Below are positions 60,168 to 64,000 of a stretch of DNA of 64,000 nt, piece after piece; the stretch's first letter is position 1; each line of letters opens with the position of its first letter. The stretch lies in NCBI GenBank assembly GCA_035946575.1, contig DASYZG010000012.1, forward strand, positions 9,141 through 73,140. The letters are read 5' to 3'. The DNA comes from Gp13-AA77 sp035946575 (GTDB lineage Bacteria; Acidobacteriota; Terriglobia; UBA7540). The position numbers and the translations under genes are program-made. The notes beneath the pieces were generated by a model that did not search any database, had not been told where the DNA came from, and worked only from the letters and a program-made list of their open reading frames with translations.

Positions 60168-62447
60168 GTGGTCTTCCTCTTCAAGCGGCCTCTGGACGCA
60201 GCCAGCCCGGTATGGGCTTCGCTTGGTTTCCTCTTGGCACTCGGTTTCTCCACTGCTACCGCCCGCGCTTCCTCGGTATATGGCACCGTCCTCGATCCCC
60301 AGGGACGCCCGGTACCCGAAGCTCGCGTCACGCTGCTCTCACCGCTTGGCAACGTGGCCGAGCGTACAACCGATGCGCAGGGAGATTATCGCTTCGACGG
60401 CCTCCCTCGCGGCGAGTACAGGCTGACCGCGCAGGCCCGGGGGTTCTCGAATACACCTCTTGACGTGGCCATTTCAGGCGGCCGCGACCAGCAGGTCGAT
60501 CTTCATCTCCAGCTGAGCGCCGTGGCCGAGCAGGTTGTGGTGTCTGCATCACAAGGAGGGGCTCTGGCGCCCCAGGTGGGATCGTCAGTGAGTGTGCTGA
60601 CGGCGCAGCAGATGCAGGATCGGGGAGATCAGACAATCTTCGACGCGCTGCGCGCGGTTCCGGGCGTAAGCGTGGCCGAGAGCGGCGCGCGTGGCAGCGT
60701 GACCAGCCTGTTCGTGCGCGGCGGTGAGTCTGACTACAACCTGGTGGAGATGGACGGCATTCCGCTGAACGAATTCGGCGGCGCCTTCGACTTCGCGCCT
60801 TTGACCACTGACGGCGTCGATCACGTGGAGGTCACACGCAGCCCGGAAAGCGCCCTTTACGGCACCAACGCCGTCTCGAGCGTGGTCGACATCGTAACCC
60901 GCTCGGGCGACGGTCCGCCGCACCTCTCACTGACCGAGGAAGCCGGCAGCTTTGATACCTGGAGAACCGGCGTGGGTGCGAGCGGGCTCACTCGTGGCTT
61001 GGGTTGGGCCGTGGACGCCAGCCGACTCGATTCGGGCGGACCCGTGCCCAACAGCTCCTATCAGGATCAGAGCGCGATCGTGAGCCTGACCTACCCCTCG
61101 GACGGCCGCCGGCAGTTCACATTTCACTTCTTCGGCAACGCCAACGACGCGGGGGCTCCCGGCGCCTACGGCTCCGATCCCGATCATTTGTTCACGGGCA
61201 TCGATCGATACTCGCGCGATAAGCAGAATCTGTTCGCCTACGCGTTCAGCTACACGGAGCAGTTCTCGCCGCGATTTCGTCAGGTTACGACGGTCGACGC
61301 CTCGACGAACGACTACTATTTCAGATCCACCTACGGCGACTCCTACTCGAATAACCTTCGAGGCGCTTTCAATACCCGCAGCGAAGTCCTTCTGTCGAAC
61401 CGCGATTTCCTGGTCGGCGGCTTCGAGTACGATCGCGAGCAGATCGAGGATACGTATATTGCGAATGCCGTGAATAATCCCTTCGTGCTGCCGCGCAACA
61501 CGCTCGCTTACTTTTTCGAGAACCGCTGGACTCCGGCCAGCCGGTGGTCCGTGACCGCGGGTGTGCGTGCGGATGACATTCATACGGGCGCGCTGCCTGA
61601 AAATCAAACCGACGGCCGTCCCGCGATTCCCTTCAATACCCTCCTGCAAGTCGACCCGCATCTGTCCCTCGCCTGGGTTCCTCATGCCGGACACTCGACA
61701 TCCCCTGGCCTCGGGGCTACTCGCTTGCACGCGAGCTTCGGCACCGGAATCCGCGAGCCAAGCGGCTTCGAGCTGGCCTTTACGAACAATCCACAGCTCA
61801 AGCCTGAGCGTAGCCTCAGCTTCGACGCGGGAGTCGACCAGCGTTTCTGGGGCGAGCACGCTGCCGCGAGCGCCACGTATTTTTACACCCGGTTGACGGA
61901 CGAGATTGAGGTCCTGGGCGGATCCCTGAGCAATCTCAGCACCTATCTGACGGCGAACCTGGGCAACGCGCGCGCACAAGGACTGGAGCTATCACTTCGC
62001 CTCCAGCCGAAATCAGGGGTGCGTTTCGAGGCCGGTTACACGTTTATGCCGACGGAAATCCTCGCCTTGGCGGGCTCAAACCAGGCGCTGTCCCCTTTTT
62101 CGGTGGGCCAACCCCTCATCCGGCGTCCCGATAATTCCGGCTTCTATACGATGAGCTGGACCCACCGAAGGCTGACCGTGGTGAACAGCGGCTACTGGCG
62201 CGGCCAGGTGCTGGATCTTGAACCGAACGAAGGCACCTATGCGTGTGAACTGGGGCTGCCCTGCCTGTTTCAGAACAAGGGTAATCTACGGCTCGACGGC
62301 GGATTCTCGTTCCGGGCGGACAAGGGACTCGAGATCTACGGGCAGATTTACAATCTGCTGGATCGGCGTTACGAGGAGGTATTGGGTTTTCCGGCCCTGC
62401 CCTTGAACTTCTTGGCGGGGATCCGGTTCAATTTCCCCAAGGAGTAA
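60168..62447 (+). CDS. TonB-dependent outer-membrane receptor, BtuB-like (cobalamin uptake)
   Basis: A 759-residue outer-membrane protein with a signal peptide (about 1-34) and an N-terminal carboxypeptidase-regulatory-like domain (about 36-115: SVYGTVLDPQGRPVPEARVT). A TonB-box-like sequence EQVVVSASQ follows, then a plug (about 130-245: TIFDALRAVPGVSVAESGAR, SLFVRGGESDYNLVEMDGIP) and a beta-barrel to a C-terminus LAGIRFNFPKE. It lies directly under the cobalamin riboswitch, which supports vitamin B12 or a corrinoid as ligand. The regulatory-like domain is unusual for BtuB and typical for this phylum. GTG 60168 has AAGGGAG upstream. Confidence 0.93.
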   Translation: MVFLFKRPLDAASPVWASLGFLLALGFSTATARASSVYGTVLDPQGRPVPEARVTLLSPLGNVAERTTDAQGDYRFDGLPRGEYRLTAQARGFSNTPLDVAISGGRDQQVDLHLQLSAVAEQVVVSASQGGALAPQVGSSVSVLTAQQMQDRGDQTIFDALRAVPGVSVAESGARGSVTSLFVRGGESDYNLVEMDGIPLNEFGGAFDFAPLTTDGVDHVEVTRSPESALYGTNAVSSVVDIVTRSGDGPPHLSLTEEAGSFDTWRTGVGASGLTRGLGWAVDASRLDSGGPVPNSSYQDQSAIVSLTYPSDGRRQFTFHFFGNANDAGAPGAYGSDPDHLFTGIDRYSRDKQNLFAYAFSYTEQFSPRFRQVTTVDASTNDYYFRSTYGDSYSNNLRGAFNTRSEVLLSNRDFLVGGFEYDREQIEDTYIANAVNNPFVLPRNTLAYFFENRWTPASRWSVTAGVRADDIHTGALPENQTDGRPAIPFNTLLQVDPHLSLAWVPHAGHSTSPGLGATRLHASFGTGIREPSGFELAFTNNPQLKPERSLSFDAGVDQRFWGEHAAASATYFYTRLTDEIEVLGGSLSNLSTYLTANLGNARAQGLELSLRLQPKSGVRFEAGYTFMPTEILALAGSNQALSPFSVGQPLIRRPDNSGFYTMSWTHRRLTVVNSGYWRGQVLDLEPNEGTYACELGLPCLFQNKGNLRLDGGFSFRADKGLEIYGQIYNLLDRRYEEVLGFPALPLNFLAGIRFNFPKE

Positions 62448-62476
62448 GTTCATCGTGGGCAGGCCGCGACCCGGAG

Positions 62477-62950
62477 CTACAAGCTCATCAGGTACTCAGA
62501 GGCCGTGAGATGGCCAAAACGCACACGCTTGATGCGCTCGCCGAGCACGTTCGCGAAGTACTCCAGGACGCTGGTCATCTTCAACAGCAGCGGGCGTTCA
62601 CCGAGTCCCAGCAAGTGCCAGATCGCCAGCAAACCCGAGAGAGCGCGGAAGTACGCGGCCAATGTCCGCTCGTCGCCGGAAAGCCGCCGGCGCTGGTTGG
62701 CGGCGTTGCGCAGCAGGTAAATCAGAGCCAGATAGTCACACTTCAACTGGACCCGGAATCGCGCATAATCGACGGGCGCATCATATTCTTCCAAAGCTCG
62801 CCGGATAAAAGGAAACTCCAGGCGATTGGCGTCGACAATCGGATCAGGCAGCGGCTCCTCAAACGGCTTGCGGAGAATCTTCTCACAGGCCGCTTGCAGA
62901 TAAAACAGCAGCAGGGCTGCCGAAATCACGAAAATGGTTATTGAGAGCAT
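62477..62950 (-). CDS. Small membrane-anchored protein, unknown
   Basis: A 157-residue protein with an N-terminal helix (about 2-22, TIFVISAALLLFYLQAACEK) followed by a mostly helical, charged domain with Tyr/Arg-rich segments (FRVQLKCDYLALIYLLRNAA). It contains QRRRLSGDERTLAAYFRALS and LKMTSVLEYFANVLGERIKR. No family is recognised. It is downstream of the 234-residue membrane protein by 30 bases, so the two are probably cotranscribed. Confidence 0.65.
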   Translation of the reverse strand: MLSITIFVISAALLLFYLQAACEKILRKPFEEPLPDPIVDANRLEFPFIRRALEEYDAPVDYARFRVQLKCDYLALIYLLRNAANQRRRLSGDERTLAAYFRALSGLLAIWHLLGLGERPLLLKMTSVLEYFANVLGERIKRVRFGHLTASEYLMSL

Positions 62951-62980
62951 CGCAAACCTCGCAAACCTAGAGTCCAGTGC

Positions 62981-63685
62981 TCACGCTGCAGCGCGCAACC
63001 GCCCAACGGCGGCCCGAGGCTGGCGGGCCACCGCATAGACCCAGATCGCCAGCATCGCGGCATTGCAGAATGGCAGCAGGTATGAAATCAAATGCCTTGC
63101 GTCCAGATTGCTCGTCACCAGGTACAGGGCGGTGTTGGCCGCGGGTCCGGCGTACTGGATGCCCAGGCCGCAGACGAGCAGGTGAAGCAGACTGTCGCGG
63201 CTCTTGAACCATTCCAGCATCAGATAAAGAACGGTGTTGAGCACAACGCAAGTGAAATAAAGGTCCTGGCTGAACCCGTACATGAAACGAGTCGCCAGCA
63301 AGTTGTTGTGATACTGCCGCAGGAAGGTCGACGTCGATATGGCGAGCTCGAGGATGAACACAACCGCGAGTGCCGGCCTCACTACTTTCCACACTTCGTT
63401 ATGTTGCAGACAAGCTTGCCGAAAAAACGCGCAAATGAGAGCGAAAGAGGCGAGGACCAGAAGCAGGTCGGTCAGCCAGTACAGATCGTAATACTCAGGG
63501 GATTGTGCGCCATACGTGCGAAGAGTCAGCGGACGAATGCACCCATCGATAGCGAAAAGCGTCCCGACGAAGATACACAAAGAGCGCAGCCGACGGAGGT
63601 AACCGCGACGAAGGAGGGTAATCAGGAGCACGAGCTCAAGCCCGTAGCCGACGACTGTAAGGCCTCTGAGCAGCCCCTCAGGCAT
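62981..63685 (-). CDS. Multi-helix membrane protein, unknown
   Basis: A 234-residue membrane protein with about seven helices. The first lies at about 8-26 (VVGYGLELVLLITLL); further helices surround YYDLYWLTDLLLVLASFALI, VVRPALAVVFILELAIST, LYFTCVVLNTVLYLMLEW and AMLAIWVYAVARQP. Helix-flanking His/Tyr/Glu residues are numerous, but no known motif is seen. Similar seven-helix orphans occur in Acidobacteriota; function is unknown. It is read before the 157-residue protein on the minus strand. Confidence 0.65.
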   Translation of the reverse strand: MPEGLLRGLTVVGYGLELVLLITLLRRGYLRRLRSLCIFVGTLFAIDGCIRPLTLRTYGAQSPEYYDLYWLTDLLLVLASFALICAFFRQACLQHNEVWKVVRPALAVVFILELAISTSTFLRQYHNNLLATRFMYGFSQDLYFTCVVLNTVLYLMLEWFKSRDSLLHLLVCGLGIQYAGPAANTALYLVTSNLDARHLISYLLPFCNAAMLAIWVYAVARQPRAAVGRLRAAA

Positions 63686-63790
63686 ACCGGCACCTCACGT
63701 CGCCGCGTTGCGGGACACACAGTCCCACCCTGGGGCGGCCTTGGGGCTGCTCTTGGGTCTGGCTTAAGCCAAAGAGAGCAGCGGTGGTGG

Positions 63791-64000
63791 CAACGGTACC
63801 GGCGAACTCCCAATCGCAACCAGCTTTAGCGGCGGCGGCAACGGTACCGGCGAACTCCCAATCGCAACCAGCTTCAGGGGTGGCGGCAACGGTACCGGCG
63901 AACTGCCAATCGCAACCAGCTTCAGGGGTGGCGGCAACGGTACCGGCGAACTGCCAATCGCAACCAGCTTCAGGGGTGGCGGCAACGGTACCGGCGAACT
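63791..64000. repeat. 48-bp tandem repeat array reaching the right edge
   Basis: Units start at 63791, 63839, 63887, 63935 and 63983 (cut by the window). Each contains AACGGTACCGGCGAACT followed by CCAATCGCAACCAGCTT and a CGGTACCG palindrome. Because 48 is divisible by three, two frames stay open: plus GGGNGTGELPIATSF, minus PPPLKLVAIGSSPVPL. I see no convincing start codon or ribosome site for either. Later copies are nearly identical, which suggests recent expansion. Confidence 0.8.

Noticed and set aside
63791..64000. CRISPR array or RTX-like repeat protein at the right edge
   Set aside because: There are no unique spacers, since the whole 48-bp unit repeats. The glycine-rich plus frame lacks the GGxGxDxUx nonapeptide of RTX proteins and a start codon.

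Overview
The window is high-GC bacterial chromosome with densely packed genes on both strands. The gene families point to Acidobacteriota, probably a Solibacter- or Terriglobia-like lineage; this is inferred from gene content, as no rRNA or tRNA gene is visible. The main pointers are a 1237-residue Oar-type TonB receptor with an N-terminal carboxypeptidase-regulatory domain, a decayed GloVer-repeat secreted protein, MacB/FtsX-type permeases without an ATPase, a GMC oxidoreductase paired with a gluconate-dehydrogenase subunit 3, a LemA/GIDE pair, small secreted Cys/His proteins in tandem, and many REP- or MITE-like hairpins.

Layout. 0-11.7 kb: a sensor kinase (cut by the left edge) with an NtrC-type sigma-54 activator; an exported protein; a ureide-permease-like transporter; small membrane proteins; a glyoxalase-fold protein; a divergent pair for sugar-acid metabolism (a GarR-like reductase and an IlvD/Edd-type dehydratase); DUF488 and M48 peptidase genes; a CPBP protease. 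11.9-17.4 kb: an APC permease and a minus-strand operon of M24 peptidase, accB, accC and thiE. 17.4-21 kb: secreted and lineage-specific proteins, ending in a composite of one MITE inserted in another. 21-31 kb: LytTR, NIPSNAP, ArsR, PPOX and zinc-ribbon genes, two FtsX-type permeases and the large TonB receptor. 31-38.6 kb: cytochrome c, leuB and leuA (with a TetR-type palindrome upstream), a gene-poor 950-base stretch, a cupin/aldo-keto reductase pair and a secreted hydrolase-like protein. 38.7-51.2 kb: two GMC oxidoreductases, a frameshifted antitoxin, NUDIX, a C-terminal processing peptidase, LemA/GIDE, lexA, transketolase, a REP-transposase remnant and OsmC. 51.6-64 kb: a pilin-like protein, an Mpo1-like protein, larC, metG-tatD-polyprenyl synthase-CYTH, then a clear cobalamin riboswitch with its terminator in front of a BtuB-like receptor, two membrane proteins, and a 48-bp tandem repeat running off the right edge.

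How the genes work together. Core metabolism is represented by leucine synthesis (leuA, leuB), fatty-acid initiation (accB, accC), thiamine (thiE), the pentose phosphate pathway (transketolase), methionyl-tRNA charging (metG) and isoprenoid chains. Envelope and uptake functions (two TonB receptors, GMC dehydrogenases, cytochrome c, permeases) suggest a heterotrophic soil-type lifestyle. I see no prophage, CRISPR array, secondary-metabolite cluster or complete mobile element. The most unusual material is in the repeats: nested MITEs, several hairpin families, heptamer-like intergenic repeats that appear to have been captured in frame inside MetG and LarC, and the terminal 48-bp array.
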